From Lacibacter sp. H407 (GTDB lineage: Bacteria; Bacteroidota; Bacteroidia; Chitinophagales; Chitinophagaceae): a stretch of 64,000 bases of DNA. The position numbers were made by a program, and so were the translations under genes. How positions within the stretch are numbered: position 1 is the stretch's first letter; each line of letters begins with the position of its first letter. The stretch is from contig NZ_JBBKTU010000001.1 of NCBI RefSeq assembly GCF_037892605.1, positions 3,534,001-3,598,000 on the forward strand, given 5' to 3'. Of the stretch, positions 1-8,335 are shown in pieces. The notes beneath the pieces were generated by a model. It searched no databases. It was given only the letters and a program-made list of their open reading frames with translations, and had not been told where the DNA came from.

Positions 1-291
1 AGCAACCCTGCGCAACCGGTAAAACTTGCGTTTCTCAACGTTCCGTTCAGTACTGAAATTTCCATCAAGGATAATTTTTTGTACGTCAATAATTTTAATG
101 ATCTGCTGGTGTTCAACATCAGCAATCCTTCCAGTCCATCGTTGGTAAAGCGACTGGAAGATGTGTTTCCCTATCACAACAATGAATACCCTCCGGTGAG
201 TAATACGTATTTTGAATGTGTTGACCCATCGAAAGGAATTGTTGTTGACTGGAAATTGGCAACCGTAACTGATCCTAAATGCAGACGCTAA
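1..291 (+). CDS. LVIVD-repeat protein, 3' part only
   Basis: The reading frame is open from the first base, so this is the last 96 codons of a gene that starts outside the window. The visible part contains one clear repeat of the LVIVD type (motif VFNISNPSSPSLV), as found in secreted beta-propeller-like proteins of Bacteroidota. The tail after the repeat (FECVDPSKGIVVDWKLATV) is not repeat-like. The next gene starts 11 bases later on the same strand and carries the same repeats, so the two look like tandem paralogues in one operon. Substrate or partner is unknown; surface location is inferred from the neighbour. Confidence 0.7.
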   Translation, partial: SNPAQPVKLAFLNVPFSTEISIKDNFLYVNNFNDLLVFNISNPSSPSLVKRLEDVFPYHNNEYPPVSNTYFECVDPSKGIVVDWKLATVTDPKCRR

Positions 292-302
292 AACTGACAC
301 CT

Positions 303-1064
303 ATGTACAAGAATAAACTCACTATTATTTATCTCGTAGTTGTATCCGTTTTATTTCTTCATTGCTCGAAAGAAAGTAATAATTCATTTGCAGGCGGAGG
401 TCAAACAGGGCAGGGCGGTTCGCTGGCCCGTTTTGCAGTGGTCGGCAATTATATGTATGCAGTTGATAAGGAAAACCTGCGTGTGTTCTCTTTAGTGAAT
501 GCAGCTTCTCCGCAACTCATCAAAACAACCAAAGTAGGTTTTGAAATTGAAACGATCTATCCTTTCAAAGACAAATTGTTTATTGGCAGCACCAGTGTTG
601 TGCATATATTTTCAATTGCCAATCCGGAGAATCCGGAAAAGTTAAGCCAGGCTGTTTCGCCAACTGTTCTTCGTCGTTGTGATCCTGTTGTTGCAAAAGA
701 TACGGTAGCCTATGCCACACTGCGAGTAAATGCTGAATGTGGTGGTGTACAAAGTATCCTTGCCGTTTATGATGTAAAAGATATTTTAAATCCCATTCAA
801 CGGAAGGCACTTTTTGTAAGTGAACCTTACGGCTTGGGTTATAAAGACAATGTACTGTATGTGTGCGACCGGCAAGTGGGTTTGCGTGTGTACGATATTT
901 CGAATGCATACGATCCTGTGCAGATCAAGGTGGTCAATAACGGCAATTGGTTTATAGATGTGATACCGTACAACAATGTATTGATCTGCTGGACACAAAC
1001 CGGTTCCACCCTTTACGATATTACCGATAACCGTAACCCTGTTCTTTTAGCTTCTATCCAATAA
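303..1064 (+). CDS. LVIVD-repeat lipoprotein
   Basis: A 253-residue protein. I start it at the ATG that gives MYKNKLTIIYLVVVSVLFLHC, a lipoprotein signal peptide with Cys21 as the lipidated residue; a start 24 bases upstream would put eight residues before it and overlap the previous stop. After a short Ser/Asn/Gly-rich linker come about five copies of an LVIVD-type repeat (SLVNAASPQLIKTTKVG, SIANPENPEKL, DVKDILNPIQRK, DISNAYDPVQIKVV, DITDNRNPVLLASI), which should fold as a beta-propeller. It is probably anchored in the outer membrane. The family has no firmly assigned function. It lies between a paralogue and an outer-membrane-like protein gene, all tightly spaced, so they are probably co-transcribed. 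Confidence 0.75.
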   Translation: MYKNKLTIIYLVVVSVLFLHCSKESNNSFAGGGQTGQGGSLARFAVVGNYMYAVDKENLRVFSLVNAASPQLIKTTKVGFEIETIYPFKDKLFIGSTSVVHIFSIANPENPEKLSQAVSPTVLRRCDPVVAKDTVAYATLRVNAECGGVQSILAVYDVKDILNPIQRKALFVSEPYGLGYKDNVLYVCDRQVGLRVYDISNAYDPVQIKVVNNGNWFIDVIPYNNVLICWTQTGSTLYDITDNRNPVLLASIQ

Positions 1065-1070
1065 TACCAG

Positions 1071-1736
1071 ATGAAGAAACTCTTTGTTACCGTAACCGGT
1101 TGCCTTTTATTGTTTGTTGCGTTTGCACAAAAAGATACGGTTATAAAAAACAGTTACAAACAACAATTGCGTCTGCAACCGCTTGCATTGTTCGATCCGT
1201 TTGAATCGAGTGTGCGGCTGGGTATGGATGTGATGCTGAAACCAAGATTTGCTGTTGGTGCTGATGTGTCGGTTTATTTTGCTGCCGACGGCTATACGAA
1301 ACCGTTAGCCGGATTTGCCATTGCTCCGTTTGCCCGCTGGTATATGAATAACCGGCACAGTGCATTTTTTGAAGCAGGGGCTATGTACAAACATACCGAA
1401 CGTAAAGAAGAAGCATGGCTGGGCATGGATTGTGTAAACGGCGTACCTGCTTATGAAAAATTTGATACCTATAAACGGGTGAAGGATGTAGTGGATCTGA
1501 GCTTTCGCATCGGCATGCGTGAACCCTTGTTTGGTTCGCCCAACTGGGGTTATGAAATGTTTATTGGCCTCGGGGCCCGTTATAAAATGTTTTCCATTAA
1601 ACATCGTGAGGCCAATAGCTGTTTGCCACCGGAAGGCATTGATGCCATTGGTTTTTTTGGAAATAATGTAAATCCCGATAATTATGCATTCTTTTCTGTG
1701 CCGATGGGGATACGGTTAACGAGGAAGTTGAAGTGA
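1071..1736 (+). CDS. putative secreted outer-membrane beta-barrel protein
   Basis: A 221-residue protein beginning with a clear Sec signal peptide (MKKLFVTVTGCLLLFVAFAQ). The rest alternates short aromatic-rich beta strands (AVGADVSVYFA, FIGLGARYKMFSI, FFSVPMGIRLTRKLK), which resembles small outer-membrane beta-barrels of Bacteroidota. No enzyme motif is visible. It starts 6 bases after the LVIVD lipoprotein stop, so it probably belongs to the same transcript and could be its membrane partner. Function is unknown. Confidence 0.65.
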   Translation: MKKLFVTVTGCLLLFVAFAQKDTVIKNSYKQQLRLQPLALFDPFESSVRLGMDVMLKPRFAVGADVSVYFAADGYTKPLAGFAIAPFARWYMNNRHSAFFEAGAMYKHTERKEEAWLGMDCVNGVPAYEKFDTYKRVKDVVDLSFRIGMREPLFGSPNWGYEMFIGLGARYKMFSIKHREANSCLPPEGIDAIGFFGNNVNPDNYAFFSVPMGIRLTRKLK

Positions 1737-1847
1737 TGGTTTGATTGTTGAACTTTCTTGTTTAAGTCTTCAGATGAGTGCTTTGGTATTATAAAGAAGC
1801 AAATTGGTATCGTAAAGAAAAGTAACGGGATAGCGCAGAAGAAATAA

Positions 1848-2105
1848 CTAAGCTTGATAATGTCCCCCAAAAGAAGTAGGCTCTGACTTATTCTCTATCT
1901 CATGTGAGCCTTTTGGGGACTTCAAAATATTTTTGACGAACCAAATCCAAATAAATGGAATTAGCCAAAACATTATTTGATGGAATACATATAAGCTTCC
2001 TTTAAAAACCAAATTCTTCCTGAACTTCAAAGCATAACTTAGTGTGTAATAGAAATAAAAGACCCCGACAATGATCATTGCAATATATAGAAAGGTCAAA
2101 TTCAT
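1848..2105 (-). CDS. small hypothetical membrane protein
   Basis: An 85-residue protein with two hydrophobic segments: residues about 1-23 (MNLTFLYIAMIIVGVFYFYY) and about 43-60 (MFWLIPFIWIWFVKNIL), followed by a polar tail. I do not recognise a family. Support for a real gene is the membrane-protein composition and a promoter-like sequence about 110 bases upstream that is almost identical to the one before the DUF1398 gene on the same strand. It is convergent with the beta-barrel gene. Confidence 0.5.
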   Translation of the reverse strand: MNLTFLYIAMIIVGVFYFYYTLSYALKFRKNLVFKGSLYVFHQIMFWLIPFIWIWFVKNILKSPKGSHEIENKSEPTSFGGHYQA

Positions 2106-2217
2106 ATCTAAATTTTAGCTGTCCACTTTGAAATATATGACGCAAAAGCAATAGTATGTGGTTGTGGTTTCATTACCTGTTTCTTGCCCTGATATTTTTG
2201 TATCCGCATTGTTGTTA

Positions 2218-2249
2218 CTAAAGTAAGCAAATTTTTAAGGCCAAGTCAA
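2218..2249 (-). promoter_or_regulatory. candidate promoter of the 85-residue membrane protein gene
   Basis: On the minus strand TTG is followed after 21 bases by TACTTTAG, one mismatch from the Bacteroidota -7 element TAnnTTTG. The sequence CTTACTTTAGTARCAA recurs in front of the DUF1398 gene. It lies about 112 bases before the start codon, so the leader would be long. Confidence 0.4.
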
Positions 2250-2373
2250 GTAAGGGATTGGTGCATTCTTTTTCGCCTACAATTTATAGTACCACTTGTC
2301 CTTTTCATTTTCCGTTTATCTGCTTCAAATAACTTTCCAGAGAGAATACATAAACATGTCAACACGTAGAAAA

Positions 2374-2381
2374 TAGTTTTG
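2374..2381 (+). promoter_or_regulatory. candidate -7 promoter element of the lipoprotein gene
   Basis: TAGTTTTG matches the Bacteroidota -7 consensus TAnnTTTG exactly and lies 26 bases before the ATG. No clear -33 TTG is found at the usual distance. Confidence 0.4.
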
Positions 2382-2407
2382 CTATTCAAATCAAAACCTT
2401 ATTATCT

Positions 2408-3520
2408 ATGCGTTTCACATCTACCGCAATCGCCGCATTACTGCTGCAATTGTTTATTTTTTCAGGTTGTAAAAAAAATATCGAACCACAACCAGAACTA
2501 CCAGTTGATATTTCAACAGTTAAAATCAACGACTTTCGGTTTTCAGAGGTGAATTATTCTTCAATCGATATCGATCATCCTATAGTTGTAAATGGGATTG
2601 AGACAGCACCGGGACTTATTACCATCCGAATACCAAGAGGTAACACAGGATTACAACTAACACCACTTGTTTCCAATTTCCAAAAACAAGGATACAGTAT
2701 TGCTCCACAGTTGGGTGTAAAGGCTGATTTTCTTTATAAAGAATTGTTGTACACCATTACCTCTGCAAGTGATCCGCAGAAAAAAGTCAACTATCGTATA
2801 ACTGTGCAGGAAGAACCGGTAGCCGGTACACTGGCGGTCACAAATTTTCGTTTTTTGAAATCGATGAATGCTCAACTGTCAGCAGATATTTCTGCTGTTC
2901 AAATTATTCATGAAAGTAGTTCGATAGGTAAAATACATGTAATTATACCGGCCGATACACACTTTGGAGCATTAACACCCGTGATCGAGCATAATGGAGA
3001 AGAAGTACGGTATACTCAAAATGCATATGAAGTTCCGGCAAACAGTACAACTGTTTATCCGCATACTGGTTTGTCGATTGATTTCGCTTATCCCAAAGGT
3101 TTTTATATTGCCGTGAAGAGGGGTGGAGAAGTGATGACCTACAGCGTGATTGTAGACGTGGAAAAACCAATCGTGTTTGTAAGCGAATATGTAATCATGT
3201 CTGGTTTGCAAAGCGGAATTACCCAAACTGTAAAAGTGGGCGAATTGTATAATCGTGGTAACAGACCCATAACAATCACGCAGATAGCTCATAGCGATCA
3301 TATACCATATGGATCGGATTTGCGGACGTTCGTGGCAGTTCCCTCAATGGGGCTTTTACCGGGCGAAAAAACAGATGTAACAACAACCTTACTTGAAGGG
3401 TTCTTTTTTAGTGGTACATACGAAGTGAAAGCAAGTATGCGGCCGAGCTTTTTTCAGGAATCTGAAATGCAGAATTTTCTGAAGCCATCTTTTTTCAATC
3501 TAAAAGTGCAGTTGCAATAA
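2408..3520 (+). CDS. hypothetical lipoprotein with tandem cadherin-like/DUF5018-type beta domains
   Basis: A 370-residue protein with a lipoprotein signal peptide ending LFIFSGC (Cys21). Two similar segments follow: about residues 35-140 (ending YTITSASDPQKKVNYRITVQ) and about 145-255 (ending VKRGGEVMTYSVIVDVE). In each, a motif of the form NDFRF or TNFRF opens the domain and a VxYxxTV/VTYSVIV strand closes it. This resembles the DUF5018/cadherin-like beta-sandwich modules of Bacteroidota surface lipoproteins. The last 110 residues form a third, unrelated beta-rich segment. Probably exported to the outer membrane; no catalytic motif is visible. It stands alone, with divergent and convergent neighbours. 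Confidence 0.6.
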   Translation: MRFTSTAIAALLLQLFIFSGCKKNIEPQPELPVDISTVKINDFRFSEVNYSSIDIDHPIVVNGIETAPGLITIRIPRGNTGLQLTPLVSNFQKQGYSIAPQLGVKADFLYKELLYTITSASDPQKKVNYRITVQEEPVAGTLAVTNFRFLKSMNAQLSADISAVQIIHESSSIGKIHVIIPADTHFGALTPVIEHNGEEVRYTQNAYEVPANSTTVYPHTGLSIDFAYPKGFYIAVKRGGEVMTYSVIVDVEKPIVFVSEYVIMSGLQSGITQTVKVGELYNRGNRPITITQIAHSDHIPYGSDLRTFVAVPSMGLLPGEKTDVTTTLLEGFFFSGTYEVKASMRPSFFQESEMQNFLKPSFFNLKVQLQ

Positions 3521-3550
3521 ATACAAAGAAATCTATTAACAGTTGTTTTT

Positions 3551-3943
3551 CTACGGCGCCGGTATAACTTCTGTTAGAATTTCCTTACCTGCTCTGTCGT
3601 AATACGTACAGGTCATTTTATCCATACGTACAGTCCATTTTTCAATTCCTGATGCAGCACAGTCATTGCAAAAAGTTGGATAATCTGTTTTTCCTTGCTG
3701 GTGTGCTTTCAGGTCCAGTTGGAATTGTTCAGGGTTTGGATTTTCTGAAATTGCCAACGTGTTATACCTGGCAACTGTTGAAATTTTAAAATCATTCGTG
3801 CCGTAGTAGTCTGTATGTCCGTCCGTAACAAATGTTTCGTAACCCGTTACACCCAACTGTTTAATGTCGTTGATGTATGCAGGAAAATCTGCACCTGATT
3901 TTACTTTGCTATGAGCTGTTTTGATTTGTTCTAATGTAAACAT
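3551..3943 (-). CDS. DUF1398 family protein (YbcV-like)
   Basis: A 130-residue soluble protein that matches the DUF1398 family (phage-envelope-like YbcV of E. coli) from memory: an N-terminal helix (FTLEQIKTAHSKVKSGADFP), then LGVTGYETFVTDGHTDYYG, and a C-terminal part with NDCAASGIEKWTVRMDKMTCTYYD cut by two cysteines. Length fits the family. Biochemical function is not established. It has its own promoter-like sequence 45 bases upstream and is not part of an operon. Confidence 0.7.
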   Translation of the reverse strand: MFTLEQIKTAHSKVKSGADFPAYINDIKQLGVTGYETFVTDGHTDYYGTNDFKISTVARYNTLAISENPNPEQFQLDLKAHQQGKTDYPTFCNDCAASGIEKWTVRMDKMTCTYYDRAGKEILTEVIPAP

Positions 3944-4308
3944 AGTTTTCTTTTTCTTGCGGGTCTACCGACCTGTGTATTCTTGCTACTAAAGTAAGAA
4001 AATTACTGTGGAAAGAAAGTTAGCCGGAGGTAACAGTTTAACGATATACTCCTTAAAAATCGGAGAACAGAATTGAACAATCGTTTTTAATTACGGCGAG
4101 TCCCTTTTAGGAGACCTGCCTGGGAAAAAAGAGAGGGTTTGCAATTTCTCAAATGCTTACACGTCATATAGACGCAGGTTACATCTTCAAAATCTCAATC
4201 TGAAATGAAATTGTATTTGTATCTATACTAACTACCGTGTTATGGCATCGCCAGCATCCCTCGGACGGGAAATGTTAGCGAATGAATTCAGGTATTGATC
4301 TGCTCTTG
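3944..4308. other. intergenic region, no gene seen
   Basis: 365 bases upstream of the DUF1398 gene and downstream of the esterase gene. Apart from the promoter-like motif at its left edge I see no ORF with coding character, no tRNA and no clear terminator hairpin. Confidence 0.5.
3989..4018 (-). promoter_or_regulatory. candidate promoter of the DUF1398 gene
   Basis: On the minus strand TTTC is followed after 18 bases by TACTTTAG (one mismatch from TAnnTTTG). The core CTTACTTTAGTARCAA is shared with the promoter-like sequence before the 85-residue membrane protein gene. Confidence 0.45.
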
Positions 4309-5178
4309 CTATTTTTTTACAGGAGGCTGCCAGTCCTGATAAATAAATCGCAATGCATCATAATAAGCAACTATTGGAACACTCATGTGACTTTCTTCCG
4401 GGTAGCTTTTGTATTTATATGAAAGGCCTTTCGGTGCATTATTTATCAATAAACTATCAAATTTCAAGATGTCAGTGTGAAACGAATTCGGTTCGTTGAT
4501 CCCCTCATCCCCTGCGCTGTAGAAAATTTTTTTGTTGAGATACCCTGATTTTTTCAGTTTGTTTTCTGCAAGTTTTAAAGTGTATTTATTGTCCCACCAA
4601 AGCGACGGACTTATGGCTATATAGGCATTAAACATATCAGGGCGGGTAAACATACAATTGATTGATGTAATACCACCAAATGAATGACCGGCAAATATTT
4701 TGTATGGTTCAACTTTATATTTTTTTTCGATGTAGGGTATTAACTCAGATTGCAGAAACTGAAAAAAAGGTTCATTGCCGCCGCTTGTTTTATAAGTAGA
4801 GTCAACTTCTCCGGAATAATCAAGTATGCTTTTAGTAGGTGTAAGATCTTTTCTTCGGTCTTTACTGATAATACCGACTACCATGATCGGCGGGATTATT
4901 TCAAAATGGCTTAAGTAGTCAATGTATGCAGAAAGTATATGAAAATGATTTTCTCCATCCAATAAATACAGCACGGGAAAAGTTTTGTCTGGCTTTGCAG
5001 AATCCTGTTTTGGAACATGTATATAAATTTGACGTTCCTGATTTAAAACTTTGGAGGGTATTGTGAGTACTTCATTAGATATGTGATTAAATAACTGAAC
5101 AGTTTGCCCATTTGTTTGCAAAGAGAAAAACAAAAAAAACAAGATGTAATATTTTGTGCAGTAGCGAAAGTTTGGCAT
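4309..5178 (-). CDS. secreted alpha/beta-hydrolase, esterase D/Fes-like
   Basis: A 289-residue protein starting at the first ATG (a TTG two codons upstream is possible). The N terminus is a signal peptide (YILFFLFFSLQTNGQ). The body follows the putative esterase (Fes/IroE/YbbA-type) pattern: FPVLYLLDGENHF, the nucleophile elbow GHSFGG with Ser about 166, SPSLWWD, an acidic region (SAGDEGINEPN), and a C-terminal ESHMSVP that supplies the catalytic His. Members hydrolyse ester bonds of siderophores or of carbohydrate esters; which one cannot be told here. No iron or polysaccharide genes adjoin it. Confidence 0.75.
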   Translation of the reverse strand: MPNFRYCTKYYILFFLFFSLQTNGQTVQLFNHISNEVLTIPSKVLNQERQIYIHVPKQDSAKPDKTFPVLYLLDGENHFHILSAYIDYLSHFEIIPPIMVVGIISKDRRKDLTPTKSILDYSGEVDSTYKTSGGNEPFFQFLQSELIPYIEKKYKVEPYKIFAGHSFGGITSINCMFTRPDMFNAYIAISPSLWWDNKYTLKLAENKLKKSGYLNKKIFYSAGDEGINEPNSFHTDILKFDSLLINNAPKGLSYKYKSYPEESHMSVPIVAYYDALRFIYQDWQPPVKK

Positions 5179-5338
5179 AGTCAAGGTTGGCTGATTTTAT
5201 AAGGTTATTAATTTTTTAAGAGACTCAATTTTGAACCAGCTGTCAGTTTGCCACTAATTTGTAATATACACAACTCCTCCAGAAAAGAGAATTTCTAATA
5301 AGTTGATTTTGCTACTTGCTTTATGGGATTTTTTAACC

Positions 5339-7171
5339 TCACACAATCCCTTCCAAACTTCCACCTTTCGCAAACAAACGATCAATCTGTTTTTCGATCG
5401 TTGCATCTTTCTCCACCGGTGGCGCATGGTGCGGTTTTAATCTTGCATCAAACACAACGGGTCCTTTGCATCCCCAATGCTTGTACTCAGTAAACGAAGC
5501 AATGCCATACACATCATGACTCGGATTGCATCTTGTATAACTTACCCATAAATAGTTGCGAAGATTGGCCGCAACAAAACTACTGTCGTCGCAAATAATG
5601 ATCTGAGCTACGGAATTCAGTTCATGGTTCATGGTTGATAGTTGATGGTTTAAAACCTCCAACTCTTGTTGCGCCTCTTCGTAGGTTGTAAACTTCTTCG
5701 TCTGTAGTGCAACAACACCCGACATACAGAGCTGTGGGTTTTCGAACTGTTGTAATTCTTTTAAAACAGTTGGCACTTCTCTGCACAGTTCCCGTTTCTT
5801 CTCACCATAAGCTGCTAATACTAGTTTACTCCCACTGTTCAAACCCGTGCCGGAGTAATCCAATGTGTCAATGGTGGTGTTTGTATAGAAATGGAGATCT
5901 CTTGAAAGATCAATGCGTTCAAAAATATATTCTAAATATGGCTGCACGTTATGGGTGTGCAGTTGGTTGGTATCATCAGCTGTAATAAATAAAAATTTCG
6001 CCAGGCTTAATTGCCCTGTGCCCAATACATGATTGGCGATGGTCAGCAACTCAGCCGGTTGCTTGGTGGGAGTGTAAGGTGTGTAACGTTCACTGCCGAT
6101 TGCCAGCAATAACGGATGCACACCTGCCGCATCAACTGCATGTACTTCTTTCAATCCCGGTACTTCCTGTGGAATAGCGTTGCCCGTTAGTTCGTGGATC
6201 AGTTCACCGAAACTGGTATCTTCCTGTGGTGGACGACCAACAACTGTAAACGCCCAGATCGCATTTTTCTTTGCATACACATTGTTCACCTTCATTAACG
6301 GAAACGGATGTTTTAAACTGTAATAACCCAAATGATCACCAAACGGTCCTTCAGGTTTATTCTGCAACGGATCAACTTCACCTGTGATCACAAAATCTGC
6401 ATCAGTACTAATCGCATTGCCTAATGCATCGTATGCATAACGAAAACGTCTGCCACCCAATACGCCTGCGAATGTCATTTCACTGATACCTTCCGGCAAA
6501 GGCATCACGGCACTCAAGGTATGGGATGGTGGTCCGCCAACAAAGCAACTCACTTTCAATGGTTGACCTTTGGCGTTTGCTTTTGTTTGATGAATACCAA
6601 TACCACGATGCAGCTGATAATGCAAACCAATTTCTTTGTTTAATTCATACTCGTTTCCACTCAGTTGAATACGATACATGCCGAGGTTCGATTTCATAAT
6701 GCCCGGCTTCTCTACATCTTCTGTGTACACTTGAGGTAATGTAACAAAGGCGCCACCATCCATCGGCCAATGTTTAATGAGAGGTAGATCACTCACCTGT
6801 ATTTTGTCTAACGAAAAAGAAGATTGTTTTTTGGGTAACGCTTTGAGTGCTGCCAAACCTGTGCTGAGGTTTTGAAGCGGACTCTTCAACGCTTTCATGG
6901 GATCGCCTTTCAGTTCAATAAGTTTTTGCACCAATTGCAACGTATCACGAAAGATGAATTTGCTGCGATCGAGTGTGCCGAAAATATTGGAAGCGGCCCG
7001 GTATTTCGATCCTTTCACATTCTCAAACAAGAGGGCGGGGCCTTTGGCTTCATACACACGGAGATGAATAGCCGCCATTTCGAGGTGCGGATCAACTTCT
7101 TCTTTTATGCGTACCAAATGACCATTCTTTTCAAGGTCGAGTAAACATTCTTCGAGTGAGCTGTATGCCAT
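5339..7171 (-). CDS. ubiD: UbiD-family decarboxylase
   Basis: A 610-residue cytosolic enzyme of the UbiD family, which uses prenylated FMN to decarboxylate unsaturated or aromatic acids. The N terminus LVRIKEEVDPHLEMAAIHLR, the block GEVDPLQNKPEGPFGDHLGYY with the conserved catalytic Glu, and the C-terminal FDARLKPHHAPPVEKDATIEKQID are typical. In menaquinone-producing bacteria such proteins are often assigned to quinone synthesis; that role is inference, as neither ubiX nor a men/mqn gene is nearby. Odd feature: a stretch of about ten residues (NHQLSTMNHE) is encoded by a 30-base repetitive sequence that resembles intergenic repeats (see findings). The minus strand has TAACTTTG 7 bases before the start codon. 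Confidence 0.9.
   Translation of the reverse strand: MAYSSLEECLLDLEKNGHLVRIKEEVDPHLEMAAIHLRVYEAKGPALLFENVKGSKYRAASNIFGTLDRSKFIFRDTLQLVQKLIELKGDPMKALKSPLQNLSTGLAALKALPKKQSSFSLDKIQVSDLPLIKHWPMDGGAFVTLPQVYTEDVEKPGIMKSNLGMYRIQLSGNEYELNKEIGLHYQLHRGIGIHQTKANAKGQPLKVSCFVGGPPSHTLSAVMPLPEGISEMTFAGVLGGRRFRYAYDALGNAISTDADFVITGEVDPLQNKPEGPFGDHLGYYSLKHPFPLMKVNNVYAKKNAIWAFTVVGRPPQEDTSFGELIHELTGNAIPQEVPGLKEVHAVDAAGVHPLLLAIGSERYTPYTPTKQPAELLTIANHVLGTGQLSLAKFLFITADDTNQLHTHNVQPYLEYIFERIDLSRDLHFYTNTTIDTLDYSGTGLNSGSKLVLAAYGEKKRELCREVPTVLKELQQFENPQLCMSGVVALQTKKFTTYEEAQQELEVLNHQLSTMNHELNSVAQIIICDDSSFVAANLRNYLWVSYTRCNPSHDVYGIASFTEYKHWGCKGPVVFDARLKPHHAPPVEKDATIEKQIDRLFAKGGSLEGIV
5621..5650. repeat. GTTGATGGTT/TTCATGGTTCATGG repeat inside ubiD
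   Basis: A run of near-identical 7-10 base units (TTCATGG, TTCATGG, TTGATAG, TTGATGG) inside the coding sequence. It keeps the frame and encodes the low-complexity string NHQLSTMNHE. The look is that of a dispersed intergenic repeat that became coding. Confidence 0.55.
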
Positions 7172-7178
7172 AGTGAAG

Positions 7179-7186
7179 CAAAGTTA
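7179..7186 (-). promoter_or_regulatory. candidate -7 element of ubiD
   Basis: TAACTTTG on the minus strand matches TAnnTTTG exactly and lies 7 bases before the start codon, implying an almost leaderless transcript. No TTG is seen at the -33 position. Confidence 0.35.
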
Positions 7187-7240
7187 GGGGAGGATAGTTT
7201 GTGTTTATAGTTTATAGTTGGTTGCTTGTTGCGGGTTCTG

Positions 7241-7343
7241 GGTTATGAGTTATGAGTTATGAGTGGCTCTCTGGAGGTAATGCTGCTTTTATAATTGCAG
7301 AGCGGTAGAAGTTATAAGCACCTGTAACCCATAACTTGTAACC
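7241..7343. repeat. imperfect inverted repeat of TTATGAG/TAACCCATAAC type
   Basis: The left arm has three tandem ATGAGTT units (7241-7264). The right arm (7324-7343, GTAACCCATAACTTGTAACC) is its imperfect reverse complement. A second copy of the same arrangement lies at 8750-8886. Confidence 0.5.
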
Positions 7344-7405
7344 TGTAACTTTTTCAAACAAAATCGTCCTGTAAGTGTTTAAACAACTTCACACATCTTT
7401 GCAGT

Positions 7406-8194
7406 ATGGTTCAGGCGTATAATTTTTTAGCATCGTGGCAGTTGTTTCCGGAAAAGTGCAGTTACGAATTTGGGGAAACGCCCAAGAGCGGCAACTGTAA
7501 AATCGAATCGGTCAAAAACGGAACAGAATTGATGATGAGCACCAACTGGGTAACCCATCTCAATGAAGCGTTTTATACATCGTACAATTTTGTGCCGGAT
7601 GCGGAACTGCATTCATTTGAAAAAACAGAAGTGGCGCAGCAGATCCGTTCCGAAATTCCGAACTCATCTACTTTGCTGGTGGAATTTATCACGAACGGAC
7701 AATTAAAATTCAGCGCCACCCATGAAATAATGCCCAATGGTTTTTTGCGCATCACACAAAAAGGTTTTACGCCGGAATATAAACGTTACACCAATGTAGA
7801 AGTGTATCACAAACAAATGAGTGTGTTGCCGTATGCGTCGAGCGTAAGTGGTGTGGCCATTCGTCCAACGAAAGAAGGTGTGATCCGTCACCAGGCATTA
7901 ACTGCGATGGAAGAGCAAACCAATATGCAACTCGACCAGATCAAACAACAAATTGAATTACTTGCACGGCAGGCGCAGGAAATTATAAAGCGGAAAGAAT
8001 TATCATTGATGATCTATGATGCAAAGCTGAACTTTCGTCCTGTTATTGGACAGGTGTATCATCTGTACCAGAAAAATGATGACAGTTATTTGTTGTCGAT
8101 GGTTAGTCCGAAGGAGTGGGGAGGTACAGGGCCGTTCAAACAATTTGTTGCATCAGCAAAGTTGCTGGCAGATCATACGTGGATGGAAGTTTAG
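7406..8194 (+). CDS. DUF2452-like conserved protein
   Basis: A 262-residue soluble protein without signal peptide. Residues about 135-262 (LPYASSVSGVAIRPTKEGV, then a helical Gln/Lys-rich stretch, then LNFRPVIGQVYHLY and SMVSPKEWG) match what I recall of the DUF2452 family, usually shorter. The N-terminal 130 residues look like an additional lipocalin-like beta domain (YEFGETPKSGNCKIESV, ATHEIMPNGFLRITQKGF). Function is unknown. CATCTTTG just before the ATG is one mismatch from the -7 consensus. It is followed by a SET-domain gene on the same strand. Confidence 0.6.
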   Translation: MVQAYNFLASWQLFPEKCSYEFGETPKSGNCKIESVKNGTELMMSTNWVTHLNEAFYTSYNFVPDAELHSFEKTEVAQQIRSEIPNSSTLLVEFITNGQLKFSATHEIMPNGFLRITQKGFTPEYKRYTNVEVYHKQMSVLPYASSVSGVAIRPTKEGVIRHQALTAMEEQTNMQLDQIKQQIELLARQAQEIIKRKELSLMIYDAKLNFRPVIGQVYHLYQKNDDSYLLSMVSPKEWGGTGPFKQFVASAKLLADHTWMEV

Positions 8195-8335
8195 TTGAAG
8201 TACGAGGTAGGAAGTTCGAGGTACGAAAACTCTGAAAGCGGTAAGATTGTATAGAGTTTGTTGCTGGTTGTTTGTTCCTTTCGTCCTACGCCTTCAACCC
8301 TATACCTTACTCCTCAAACCTTCTTAACTTGCGTT

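Larger units (their letters stand above)
2106..2407. other. intergenic region between divergent genes
   Basis: About 300 bases, AT-rich. It holds a candidate minus-strand promoter (TTG, 21 bases, TACTTTAG) and a plus-strand -7 element (TAGTTTTG). I see no convincing ORF, tRNA or terminator in it. Confidence 0.5.

Noticed and set aside
1682-1870. 62-codon minus-strand ORF with a hydrophobic start
   Set aside because: It overlaps the 3' end of the beta-barrel gene on the opposite strand and the end of the 85-residue gene; no promoter or family support.
8258-8335. Upstream extension of the SET-domain protein
   Set aside because: The added 26 residues are Pro/Thr/Leu-rich without family similarity; the ATG at 8336 gives the canonical SET start.
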